A DNA stretch of 64,000 nt. Source: Frigidibacter sp. RF13 (GTDB lineage: Bacteria > Pseudomonadota > Alphaproteobacteria > Rhodobacterales > Rhodobacteraceae). Position 1 is the first letter of the stretch. Each line of letters begins with the position of its first letter. Location: contig NZ_JAPNUE010000001.1 of the NCBI RefSeq assembly GCF_026626305.1, positions 620,001-684,000 of the forward strand, read 5' to 3'. The notes under the pieces were generated by a model. That model was not told the DNA's origin. It saw only the letters and a list, made by a program, of their open reading frames with translations, and searched no databases. Below are positions 8,279 to 16,502 of the stretch, piece by piece. Position numbers and translations under genes: made by a program.

Positions 8279-9550
8279 ATGCTCATTGAAATCCTGACCG
8301 TTCTCTGCCTGACCGTCCTGAACGGTCTTCTGGCCATGTCGGAACTTGCCATTGTCTCGGCCCGGCCCACCCGGCTGAAGGTCCTGGCCGATCAGGGCCG
8401 CACCGGCGCCCGCACCGCACTTGCCTTGCAGGAACATCCCGGGCGCTTCCTTTCGGCCGTTCAGATCGGCATCACACTCGTCGGCATCCTGTCGGGCGCA
8501 ATCTCGGGCGCGACGCTTGGTATAAGGCTGACCCAGACGCTGGAGGCTGCGGGTTTCTCCGCCTCCTGGGCGCAGACGCTGGGCGTCGGTTCCGTCGTCG
8601 CGGCCATCACCTACCTCTCGCTGATCGTGGGCGAACTGGTACCCAAGCAGATCGCATTGAAGAACCCCGAAGGTGTGGCGATCCGCATGGCCCCGCCGAT
8701 GCGGGTCATTGCCGCGGTCACAACGCCGCTTGTCTGGTTCCTGGACATATCCGGCAAAGCGCTTCTCTTCCTCCTGCGTCAGCATTCGGTCTCGGGCGAG
8801 GAAATGACCGACGAAGAGGTCAAGCTGACCATCGCCGAGGCGGAAACCGCTGGCGTCCTCTCCTCCGACGAACGCGAGATGATCGCGGGCGTCATGCGGC
8901 TGGCAGACCGTTCGGCCCGCACGCTGATGACGCCGCGCACCGATGTCGAAGTGCTGGACATAACCGCAGGCCCCGCCGCCGCGCTGAAACAGGCGCGCGA
9001 GACCGGCAAGGCGCTTCTGCCCGCGTCCGAAGGCGGCGCCGACGCCATCATCGGCGTCATCCCGGTGCGTGACCTCCTCTTGGCGACCAAGGCCGCAACC
9101 TCTGACCTGCGCAAATTCGTCCGCGAGGCGCCGATCGTCATTGACGTGGCCGACGCCGCACAGGTGATCGAGAAGCTGCGCGAAAGCACGGTGAACATGG
9201 TCCTTGTTTTCGACGAATATGGCCATTTCGAAGGCGTGATCACGCCGATGGACGTTCTCGAAGGCATCACCGGTTCCTTCGACACGCCCGGCGAAGAAGA
9301 ACCCGACATGGTCGCCCGCGACGACGGGTCCTTCCTTGTGTCAGGTTCGATGGCCGCCGACGAATTCGGCGACCGGATGGGGCTGAAGCTGCCCGATGAC
9401 CGCGAGTACGAAACCGTCGCTGGCCTCGTCCTCGACCGTCTCGGCCATATTCCGAAGCTTGGCGAGAAGCTCGAGGTCGGTCAGTTGGTCATCGAGGTCA
9501 TCGACCTCGACGGCTTCCGCATCGACAAGCTTCTGGTGCGCAACGCCTGA
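8279..9550 (+). CDS. CNNM/HlyC-CorC family membrane protein
   Basis: 423-residue inner-membrane protein. Domains in order: an N-terminal DUF21/CNNM transmembrane domain (about residues 1-180, three to four hydrophobic helices, SELAIVSARPTRLK and GELVPKQIALKNPE motifs), a CBS-domain pair (about 200-330, including RTLMTPRTDVEVLD) and a C-terminal CorC/HlyC domain (DGSFLVSGSMAADEF to the end). Bacterial members are linked to magnesium or cobalt efflux; the older name is 'hemolysin family'. ATG 8279 starts right at the first helix. Confidence 0.9.
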   Translation: MLIEILTVLCLTVLNGLLAMSELAIVSARPTRLKVLADQGRTGARTALALQEHPGRFLSAVQIGITLVGILSGAISGATLGIRLTQTLEAAGFSASWAQTLGVGSVVAAITYLSLIVGELVPKQIALKNPEGVAIRMAPPMRVIAAVTTPLVWFLDISGKALLFLLRQHSVSGEEMTDEEVKLTIAEAETAGVLSSDEREMIAGVMRLADRSARTLMTPRTDVEVLDITAGPAAALKQARETGKALLPASEGGADAIIGVIPVRDLLLATKAATSDLRKFVREAPIVIDVADAAQVIEKLRESTVNMVLVFDEYGHFEGVITPMDVLEGITGSFDTPGEEEPDMVARDDGSFLVSGSMAADEFGDRMGLKLPDDREYETVAGLVLDRLGHIPKLGEKLEVGQLVIEVIDLDGFRIDKLLVRNA

Positions 9551-9556
9551 CGGCGA

Positions 9557-9982
9557 TCAGCCGTCGGCCGCATTCAGGATCTTGCACATGCCCGGCCGCA
9601 CATGACGGTCTGCTGCAACCTGCCCAGCCTTGATCTTGAACGATACGCGCGCCCGCGTGCCATCCTTGGTCTTCTTCGCGGTCACGGTCAGCTTCTGCGT
9701 CCGGCCGGAACCGGTCGATTCCTGATAGGCGGTGATGATCAGCCGCCCGCTATCGACCTTGATGCCCGAAAAGCCCTCTGACTTAACCGCGCGCGCCATG
9801 CGTTTCAGCGCCTTGTCGGGCGCCAGCCCTTTGAAATCCATCCAGGATTCGAAGACGATGGGCGTGACCAGCGGCACACCGACAGCCGAATAATGCTTCT
9901 CGCACTGCCCCGCCGAGGCAGCGGTCGCGAACCAGACGGCAGCGAGCGCGACAGGGAGGACGCGTATAACAGATGAGGTCAT
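9557..9982 (-). CDS. Small exported protein with signal peptide
   Basis: 141-residue protein that begins with a clear signal peptide (MTSSVIRVLPVALAAVWFATAASA, cleavage after ASA) and continues as a small basic beta-rich domain with three Cys, the first just after cleavage, so it should be periplasmic. ATG 9982 has GGAGA 7 bp upstream; the frame runs further upstream but that part is not signal-like. No family recognised. It is convergent with the CNNM gene (6 bp apart) and divergent from xth. Confidence 0.75.
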   Translation of the reverse strand: MTSSVIRVLPVALAAVWFATAASAGQCEKHYSAVGVPLVTPIVFESWMDFKGLAPDKALKRMARAVKSEGFSGIKVDSGRLIITAYQESTGSGRTQKLTVTAKKTKDGTRARVSFKIKAGQVAADRHVRPGMCKILNAADG

Positions 9983-10119
9983 GAACAGTCTCCGTGATCC
10001 GCCCCCGGGCCAGGACGAAAGCATGTCACGAGTGGCAGATCGAGTAGGGAATTCCCGCCCCGGACGGCTTGCGCCCGGCGCGCCCAAGGCCGATGATGGG
10101 GTGAGACAGGGGAGCGCGG

Positions 10120-10899
10120 ATGAAGATCGCCACATTCAACATCAACGGCATCAAGGCCCGCGCCGAAGCGCTGCCCGCCTGGCTCGACGAGGCCTCGCCC
10201 GACGTGGTGCTCCTGCAGGAGATCAAGTCGGTCGACGAGGCCTTTCCGCGCGACCTCTTCGAGGATCGCGGCTATTTCGTCGAAACCCATGGCCAGAAGG
10301 GTTTCAACGGCGTGGCGATCCTGTCGAAACTGCCCTTGGAGGATGTCGAGCGGGGCCTCCCCGGCGACCCTGAGGACGAGCAGGCGCGCTGGATCGAGGC
10401 GACCGTGGTAGGAAAGGACGCCGTGCGGCTCTGCGGCCTCTACCTGCCGAACGGCAATCCGGTGCCGGGGCCGAAATATGACTACAAGCTCGCGTGGATG
10501 GAGCGGATGCGCAGTCGCGCGGCAAAGCTTCTCGCCACCGAAATGCCGGTCGTGATGGCTGGCGATTACAATGTGATCCCGCAAGCGGAAGATGCCGCCA
10601 GGCCAGAGGTCTGGACCGAGGATGCGCTTTTCCTGCCCCAGACCCGCGCCGCCTTCCGCCGCCTTCTGAACCTCGGCTATAGCGAAGCCTTCCGCGCGCG
10701 GGAGCCCCGCCCGGGCCATTATTCCTTCTGGGATTATCAGGCCGGTGCGTGGGAGCGGAACAACGGCATCCGCATCGACCATCTGCTTCTTAGCCCGCAG
10801 GCCGCCGACCGGCTGAAAGATTGCCAGATCGACAAGGCAGTGCGCGGGCACGACAAGCCTTCCGACCACGTCCCGGTCTGGATCGAGCTCGACGTCTGA
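10120..10899 (+). CDS. xth: Exodeoxyribonuclease III
   Basis: 259-residue Mg-dependent AP endonuclease/3'-5' exonuclease of base excision repair. Family motifs are all present: MKIATFNINGIKAR at the start (Asn 7 metal loop), LLQEIKS with the metal Glu, AGDYNVIP catalytic Asp/Asn, and SDHVPVW with the general-base His near the end. A flavin oxidoreductase gene begins 1 bp after the stop, suggesting cotranscription even though the functions are unrelated. Confidence 0.95.
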   Translation: MKIATFNINGIKARAEALPAWLDEASPDVVLLQEIKSVDEAFPRDLFEDRGYFVETHGQKGFNGVAILSKLPLEDVERGLPGDPEDEQARWIEATVVGKDAVRLCGLYLPNGNPVPGPKYDYKLAWMERMRSRAAKLLATEMPVVMAGDYNVIPQAEDAARPEVWTEDALFLPQTRAAFRRLLNLGYSEAFRAREPRPGHYSFWDYQAGAWERNNGIRIDHLLLSPQAADRLKDCQIDKAVRGHDKPSDHVPVWIELDV

Positions 10900-10900
10900 C

Positions 10901-12178
10901 ATGGCTTTCCCCGATACCTGGTACGCGCGCACCGCCGCCGATCGGACTGTCCGCCCGGCCCTCTCGGGCCATGAGGTGGCCGATGTCGTGATCATCGGCG
11001 GTGGACTTGCAGGCCTCACGACCGCGCTCGAACTCGCGCGCGCGGGCCTGGCCGTCGCCATTTTCGAGGCCGCGCAAGTGGGTTTCGGCGCCTCCGGTCG
11101 CAACGGCGGACTGGTCAGCCCCGCTTTCGCGGGCGGCGACGCCGCGATCCGCGCCCGGGTCGGCGAGGCGGAGGCGCGCGCCCTCCACCGCCTTTCCATC
11201 GAAGGGGTCGAGCGGCTCCGCACCACGATCCGCGATCTGAAGATCGAGAGCGCGAGGGTCGTGCCCGGCCTCCTCAGCCTGCGCCGTTTCGACCGGGCGG
11301 ACGATCTGAAGGCGCATGTCGACGACTTCGCGAAACTCTACGGTTACGAGCTGCACTATCTCGATCGGACCGCCCTCGCGGAACATGTCACCAGCCCCCG
11401 CTACTTCCACGCGCTCCACGATCCGAACGCCTTCCATATCCATCCGCTGAATGTGGTTCGCGCCATCGCGGCCGAGATCGAGCGTCTGGGCGGGCGGATC
11501 TTCGAAGGCTCCCCCGCGACCGGCGTCCAGCTGTCAGGCCCTTCGAAACAGGTCCGAACCGCCGGGGGCCTGATCGAAGCACCGCGCCTCGTCCTCGCCA
11601 CCGGCGGCTATACCGGCAGCCTCGTGCCGCGCCTGAAGCGTGCTGTCCTGCCGATCGCCACCTATATGATGGCGACCGAAGAGGCGCCCGAACTGATCGC
11701 GACCGCGATCCGCACCCGCGCCTGCATGTATGACGACCGCCGGGCGGGCGATTACTACCGGCTGGTCGATGGCGGGCGCCGGCTCCTTTGGGGCGGGCGC
11801 ATCACCACCCGCGCCGCCGACCCTGCGGGCATCGCCCGCGAACTGAGGCGCGAGATGCTGACCGCCTATCCCCAACTCGCCGACCTGAAGACCGAACTCT
11901 CCTGGTCCGGTCTCATGGGCTACGCCCGCCATCTGATGCCGCAACTCGGCGAGATGCACCCCGGCGTCTGGCACATCACCGCCTTCGGCGGCCACGGGCT
12001 GAACACGACGGCGATTGCAGGCAAGGTACTGGCCGAGGCGATGCTCGGCGAAAGCGACCGGATTAGGCTTTTCAAGCCTTTCGGCCTCGATTGGGCGGGC
12101 GGCCCGGCGGGCCTCGCCGCCGCCCAGCTCACCTACTGGAAGCTGCAGCTGCAAGACCGCTGGCGCGAACGCCGCTAA
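10901..12178 (+). CDS. FAD-dependent oxidoreductase, gamma-glutamylputrescine oxidase-like
   Basis: 425-residue flavoprotein of the DAO/glycine-oxidase fold. The Rossmann FAD motif VVIIGGGLAGLTTALELARAG lies at residues about 28-48, followed by the FGASGRNGG motif typical of the PuuB/OrdL group, and the C-terminal FGGHGLNTTAIAGK FAD-contact segment. Relatives oxidise secondary amines such as gamma-glutamylputrescine or sarcosine; substrate here is not certain and no puuA/puuC/puuD are adjacent. It starts 1 bp after xth and overlaps the convergent monooxygenase gene by 4 bp. Confidence 0.85.
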   Translation: MAFPDTWYARTAADRTVRPALSGHEVADVVIIGGGLAGLTTALELARAGLAVAIFEAAQVGFGASGRNGGLVSPAFAGGDAAIRARVGEAEARALHRLSIEGVERLRTTIRDLKIESARVVPGLLSLRRFDRADDLKAHVDDFAKLYGYELHYLDRTALAEHVTSPRYFHALHDPNAFHIHPLNVVRAIAAEIERLGGRIFEGSPATGVQLSGPSKQVRTAGGLIEAPRLVLATGGYTGSLVPRLKRAVLPIATYMMATEEAPELIATAIRTRACMYDDRRAGDYYRLVDGGRRLLWGGRITTRAADPAGIARELRREMLTAYPQLADLKTELSWSGLMGYARHLMPQLGEMHPGVWHITAFGGHGLNTTAIAGKVLAEAMLGESDRIRLFKPFGLDWAGGPAGLAAAQLTYWKLQLQDRWRERR

Positions 12179-13347
12179 GTGGTGCCAAGACGGGTCACGT
12201 CATGACCGTAGAGCCAGGCAAAACGGTCTGCCACCATCCCCGGCGCGAACCTTTGCAGGGTGCGCAGACCGAAATGCGCAAGGTCGCGCCTGACTCCCGA
12301 CAGGTGATAGTTCCGCGCGTTCGCGCTCGCTGCCGCAACGATCCGCTTCGAACGATCCCGTCGCGCCGCCTGATATTGCCGCAGCGCCTCTGCCTCGGGA
12401 TGGCGGGCGAGTGACGCCGCCAGAACCCAGGCGTCCTCTAGCGCCATGTTGGCGCCCTGCGCCAGGAACGGCAGGGTCGGATGCGCCGCATCGCCGACCA
12501 GCACCGCGCCATGGCCATGCCAGTGCTCGGCAACCGGGTGGCGGAAGAGGCCCCAGAGGTTCGGCCTCTCGATCCGGTCGAGCCAGCCGCGCACCTCGGG
12601 GATAAACTCTTCGAACGCGATCCGGAGTGCGAGCGGATCGTCAGTGAGGTTCCAGCTCTCTTCGGCCCATTTCTTCCGCTCTTCGACCGCAACGATATTG
12701 CGCAGCGAGCCGCCCCGCAGCGGATAGGTCACGATATGGCGCCCCGGCCCCATATAGACCCGCGCGACCGGCGGTATCTCTCCAGCCGCCGGAAGTGTCG
12801 CCCGCCAGGCGACCTGACCGGTGAAGAAGGGCTTGCCTCCCTGATCGAGTGCCGCCCGGACCCGCGAATGCAGCCCGTCGGCGCCGACGACCAGCCCCGC
12901 ATGTTCGACCCCGCGTTCGGCCAGAAGATGCGGGCCCTGCGCCCCGAGCGTGAGGCTTTCGATCCGGTGGCCAAGCTCGATCGCCGCACCCGCCTGGCGC
13001 GAGGCACCCTCCAGCATGTCGATCAGGTCGGCGCGGTGGAAGAACCGGAAGCTGCCCTCCGGCGCGATGCTCGCCAGCTCGATCCGGGTGACGAGCGCGC
13101 CGGTTTCGCCGTCGATCAGCTCGACCGCTTCGGCCACCTGCCCCCGCGCGTCACACTCCTCTTCCAGCCCCAGCGCCTTCAAGACCGCCATGCCGTTCGG
13201 CGTGATCTGCAGGCCCGCGCCTACCTCGCGGATCACAGGCGCCTGTTCCAGCACCCGCACCTTCGCGCCGCGCTGGCACAGCGCCGTGGCCGTCGCCAGC
13301 CCGGCGATGCCAGCCCCAATCACTGCGATGTCGCGATCCCGGATCAT
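12175..13347 (-). CDS. FAD-dependent monooxygenase, salicylate hydroxylase-like
   Basis: 390-residue class A flavin monooxygenase. Visible motifs: GxGxxG FAD site IAVIGAGIAGLATATALCQRG at residues 8-28, the middle DG motif GADGLHSRVR, and the late GD motif LVGDAAHPTLPFLAQGAN. These enzymes hydroxylate aromatic rings using NAD(P)H and oxygen. Substrate unknown, and no other aromatic-catabolism genes are nearby. Upstream lies dksA on the same strand with a strong hairpin between them. Confidence 0.88.
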   Translation of the reverse strand: MIRDRDIAVIGAGIAGLATATALCQRGAKVRVLEQAPVIREVGAGLQITPNGMAVLKALGLEEECDARGQVAEAVELIDGETGALVTRIELASIAPEGSFRFFHRADLIDMLEGASRQAGAAIELGHRIESLTLGAQGPHLLAERGVEHAGLVVGADGLHSRVRAALDQGGKPFFTGQVAWRATLPAAGEIPPVARVYMGPGRHIVTYPLRGGSLRNIVAVEERKKWAEESWNLTDDPLALRIAFEEFIPEVRGWLDRIERPNLWGLFRHPVAEHWHGHGAVLVGDAAHPTLPFLAQGANMALEDAWVLAASLARHPEAEALRQYQAARRDRSKRIVAAASANARNYHLSGVRRDLAHFGLRTLQRFAPGMVADRFAWLYGHDVTRLGTT

Positions 13348-13364
13348 GGCTCCTCATGCGAACA

Positions 13365-13390
13365 GGGCCGGGGCAATCCTGCCCCGGCCC
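13365..13390. terminator. Strong GC hairpin after dksA
   Basis: An 11-bp perfect stem, GGGCCGGGGCA (13365-13375) with TGCCCCGGCCC (13380-13390), loop ATCC. On the minus strand it lies after dksA and just before the monooxygenase start. A weaker CCGAT/ATCGG hairpin closer to dksA contains TTTT. Likely terminator or attenuating leader hairpin. Confidence 0.6.
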
Positions 13391-13425
13391 CGTCATAGAC
13401 TTCGCCGATCTTCTTTAAAATCGGA

Positions 13426-13848
13426 TTATTCGTCGCGGTGCACCCGCTCGCGCCGTTCGTGCTTTTCCTGGGCTTCCAGCGTCATCGTGGCGATCGGGCG
13501 CGCGTCGAGACGCTTGAGCGAAATAGGCTCGCCCGTCATCTCGCAATAGCCATATTCGCCATTGTCGATGCGGCGGAGCGCGGAATCGATCTTCGAGACC
13601 AGCTTCCTCTGCCGGTCGCGGGTTCTCAGTTCCAGCGCGCGGTCGGTCTCCTCGCTCGCGCGGTCGGCGATATCGGGCACGGAACGGGCGCTGTCCTGCA
13701 ACCCTTCCAGTGTCTCGGCCGACTGTTCGAGAAGTTCCTCTTTCCAGGAAATCAGCTTGCGGCGGAAATATTCCAGTTGCCGCTCGTTCATGAATGGCTC
13801 GTCTTCCGCGGGACGGTAATCGTCGGGAAGAAACACCTCGGGCTTCAT
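13426..13848 (-). CDS. dksA: RNA polymerase-binding transcription factor DksA
   Basis: 140-residue DksA/TraR-family protein that enters the RNA polymerase secondary channel and, with ppGpp, adjusts rRNA and amino-acid gene transcription. The coiled-coil tip motif DIADRA gives Asp 59, Asp 62 and Ala 64, matching the DxxDxA essential tip. The zinc finger is degenerate: of the four usual Cys only Cys 102 remains; the other positions are Thr 105, Thr 123 and Ala 126. Related alphaproteobacterial DksA proteins also lack a full zinc site. ATG 13848 has GAGGA 6 bp upstream; upstream codons in the frame are probably leader. Confidence 0.93.
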   Translation of the reverse strand: MKPEVFLPDDYRPAEDEPFMNERQLEYFRRKLISWKEELLEQSAETLEGLQDSARSVPDIADRASEETDRALELRTRDRQRKLVSKIDSALRRIDNGEYGYCEMTGEPISLKRLDARPIATMTLEAQEKHERRERVHRDE

Positions 13849-14025
13849 ACGCACGTCCTCCTCGGCCGGGTCCGTTGCACCCCCTGGGGGACGACCGGCC
13901 ACTTGTGGGCGCCGCCATACAGGAAGCGCGCACGGATGTCACTAGCTGGCAAGGCTGGCATTGCAGCTTTGTGACCCGGCAGCTATGTCGGGCGGAACCT
14001 GGGACAAGAGACTGCGGGAAAGCGC

Positions 14026-14865
14026 ATGAAATTCAACGGTACCGACGCCTACGTGGCGACCGAGGACCTGACTGTTGCGGTCAATGCATCAGTTACGCTG
14101 GAGCGCCCGCTACTGGTGAAGGGAGAGCCCGGAACTGGCAAGACCGAGCTCGCCCGTCAGGTCGCCCTGAGTCTCGGGCTGCCGCTCGTTGAATGGCATG
14201 TGAAGTCCACAACCAAGGCGGCACAGGGGCTCTATGAATATGATGCCGTCTCGCGGCTCAGGGACAGCCAGCTTGGCGATGCGCGCGTCCATGACGTGAA
14301 GAACTATATCCGCAAGGGCAAGCTCTGGCAGGCGTTCGAAGCCCCGGGCAAGGTCGTCCTTCTCATCGACGAGATCGACAAGGCCGACATCGAATTTCCG
14401 AACGACCTTTTGCAGGAACTCGACCGGATGGAGTTCCATGTTTATGAAACGGGCGAGACGATCCGGGCCAGACACCGCCCGGCCATCATCATCACTTCGA
14501 ACAATGAAAAGGAACTGCCCGACGCCTTCCTGCGCCGCTGTTTCTTCCACTATATCCGCTTCCCCGAGGCCGACGTCCTGAAACGTATCGTCGATGTGCA
14601 TTTCCCGGGGCTGAAACAGGCGCTGCTCGCCGAGGCGCTGACCCAGTTCTACGAGATCCGCGAAACGCCGGGACTGAAGAAAAAACCTTCGACCTCGGAA
14701 ATGCTCGACTGGCTGAAACTGATCCTCGCCGAGGACCTGGGGCCGGACGACCTGAAGCGCGATCCCAAACACCTTCTGCCGAAACTCCATGGCGCGCTTT
14801 TGAAGAACGAGCAGGATGTCGCCCTCTTTGAGCGCCTGGCCTTCATGGCCCGCGCGCGGGGCTGA
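14026..14865 (+). CDS. MoxR-family AAA+ ATPase
   Basis: 279-residue AAA+ protein of the MoxR clade. Walker A GEPGTGKT at residues 33-40 and Walker B LLIDEID at 112-118 are intact; ITSNNEKELPDAFLRRC supplies sensor 1 and the arginine-finger region. MoxR ATPases act as chaperones that insert cofactors or mature complexes together with a VWA-domain partner. Such a partner is encoded three genes downstream (16503). It begins 177 bp from divergent dksA, so a promoter is likely in that gap. Confidence 0.92.
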   Translation: MKFNGTDAYVATEDLTVAVNASVTLERPLLVKGEPGTGKTELARQVALSLGLPLVEWHVKSTTKAAQGLYEYDAVSRLRDSQLGDARVHDVKNYIRKGKLWQAFEAPGKVVLLIDEIDKADIEFPNDLLQELDRMEFHVYETGETIRARHRPAIIITSNNEKELPDAFLRRCFFHYIRFPEADVLKRIVDVHFPGLKQALLAEALTQFYEIRETPGLKKKPSTSEMLDWLKLILAEDLGPDDLKRDPKHLLPKLHGALLKNEQDVALFERLAFMARARG

Positions 14866-14937
14866 CGGCGGCCGCAGGATTTGGCTTCGCTTTTGCCGAA
14901 GCTGCGGCTAGCCTGCCCGAAAAGGCGCAGACCGAGG

Positions 14938-16329
14938 ATGGCAGTGACAGGCAGACCCCTTTCCCGCAGGCTCGCGGTGGCGCTTATCGGTCTTGGGCTC
15001 CTCTCCGGCTGCATAGCCCCCGAAAGCACGCCGCGACAGACCGACGGGGCAGTCCTGCGCGCGGGCTTTGACAGAATACCTCTGCCACCGATGAAGCGGT
15101 TCCCGCCGGCGCCGGGCACGCCCGCGCGCCGTTCGAACGCCGATATGGCGCGGGATTTCATGGACCTTTCCTTCCGGCTTGAAACCGGCCGCCCGCTTGA
15201 TGCCTTCTCGCGCTTCACCGCCCCCCTGACCTACCGGCTGACCGGCCAAGTGCCGCCCACCGCCGCCACCGATCTGGGCGAGCTGATCGCGCGCCTCCGG
15301 ACCGAGGCCGGGCTTTCCCTGTCGGCCGCCGCCCCAGAGGATCAGGCGGCAATCACCATCGAATTCCTGCCGCGCCGCCAGCTGCAGGCCCGCGCCCGCG
15401 ATGCCGCCTGTTTCGTGGCGCCCCGCGTCTCGTCCTGGACGGAATACCGCCGCGCCCGGGGCTCGGACCTCGACTGGACCGACTTCACCTTCCGCGACCG
15501 GGTGGCGATCTTCATCCCCTCCGACACCGGCCCGCAGGAAATCCGCGATTGCCTGAACGAGGAAATGGCCCAGGCGCTCGGCCCCCTGAACGACCTCTAC
15601 CGGCTGCCGGATTCGGTCTTCAACGATGACAATATCGAAGGCAGGCTCACCGGCTTCGACATGCTGATGCTGCGCGCCACCTATGCGCCGGAACTGACCC
15701 CCGGTATGTCACCGGGCGAGGTTGAGGTGCGCATTCCCGGCATCCTTGCCCGCCTCAACCCGGCCGGGGCGCGACCCGCAAGCTTCCCGCCCCAGACCCC
15801 GCGCGCCTATGGCGAGGCCATCGCCCGCGCGCTCGGTCCCGGCGCACGGGGCGGCGGCCGGGTCCGCGCCGCCGAGGAAGCGCTCGCAATCGCCCGGCCC
15901 TGGTCCGACTGGCGCACCGGCTTCGCCTGGCTCTCGCTCGGCCGCGTCCTGCCGCGCGACCGGCTGGCTGAGGTGCGCGCCGCCTTTGCCAATGCCGCCG
16001 CCCTCTATCGTTCGCAGCGACTGCCACTTCATGCGGCGCACGCCGACCTGCAGCGCGCGCTTCTGGCCCTGTCGGACGGCGCCTTCACCGATGCGCTCTC
16101 GCTTGCCGACGGGGCGATCCCGGCCGCGCGCACGGGCCGTGACGCGGCCCTGCTCGCTGGTCTCCTCGCCGTCCGCGCCGTCGCGCTTGACCGGACGGGC
16201 CAGCCGGACGCCGCCCGCGCCGCCCGCCTCGACAGTCTCGGCTGGGCGCGCTATGGCATGGCCTCCGACACAGAGGTCCGGGCGCGGCTTGCCTTCATCG
16301 AGGCGCTCGCGCCCGATGAGAAGGGGTGA
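14938..16329 (+). CDS. DUF2927 lipoprotein
   Basis: 463-residue lipoprotein: signal sequence with the lipobox LLSGC and lipidated Cys 25. The central part carries the DUF2927 signature (CLNEEMAQALGPLNDLYRLPDSVFNDDN), a domain with weak protease-like features of unknown role. The C-terminal third is rich in Ala and Arg and looks like helical repeats of TPR type. Translation start ATG 14938 is chosen because it opens directly before the signal helix; the frame continues to 14881. It sits between the MoxR ATPase and the small membrane protein, in one apparent operon. Confidence 0.85.
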   Translation: MAVTGRPLSRRLAVALIGLGLLSGCIAPESTPRQTDGAVLRAGFDRIPLPPMKRFPPAPGTPARRSNADMARDFMDLSFRLETGRPLDAFSRFTAPLTYRLTGQVPPTAATDLGELIARLRTEAGLSLSAAAPEDQAAITIEFLPRRQLQARARDAACFVAPRVSSWTEYRRARGSDLDWTDFTFRDRVAIFIPSDTGPQEIRDCLNEEMAQALGPLNDLYRLPDSVFNDDNIEGRLTGFDMLMLRATYAPELTPGMSPGEVEVRIPGILARLNPAGARPASFPPQTPRAYGEAIARALGPGARGGGRVRAAEEALAIARPWSDWRTGFAWLSLGRVLPRDRLAEVRAAFANAAALYRSQRLPLHAAHADLQRALLALSDGAFTDALSLADGAIPAARTGRDAALLAGLLAVRAVALDRTGQPDAARAARLDSLGWARYGMASDTEVRARLAFIEALAPDEKG

Positions 16330-16333
16330 GCCG

Positions 16334-16498
16334 ATGGTCATTTTCCTTGCAGCACTATTCGGCGCGCTCTTCGGCATCTACCGGGCCCGCGCCCGCGGCG
16401 GGCGCGGCCTCGACATGGCGCAATATGCCGCCGCCCATGCGATCCTCTTCGCCCTCCTCGGCCTTCTCGTCGTGATCGTCGCGGGCCGGGCGGCCTGA
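16334..16498 (+). CDS. Small two-span membrane protein, 54 aa
   Basis: Short gene of 54 codons starting at ATG 16334, 4 bp after the lipoprotein stop and ending 4 bp before the VWA gene. The product is two hydrophobic helices (MVIFLAALFGALFGIY and ILFALLGLLVVIVAG) joined by a basic glycine-rich turn, so it should be an inner-membrane hairpin. Tight spacing on both sides argues that it is translated and part of the operon. Family not recognised. Confidence 0.75.
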   Translation: MVIFLAALFGALFGIYRARARGGRGLDMAQYAAAHAILFALLGLLVVIVAGRAA

Positions 16499-16502
16499 AC
16501 CG

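Noticed and set aside
7715..9226. A 503-codon open frame on the minus strand
   Set aside because: Antisense to erpA and the CNNM gene; composition is Gly/Arg/Asp-rich without recognisable features.
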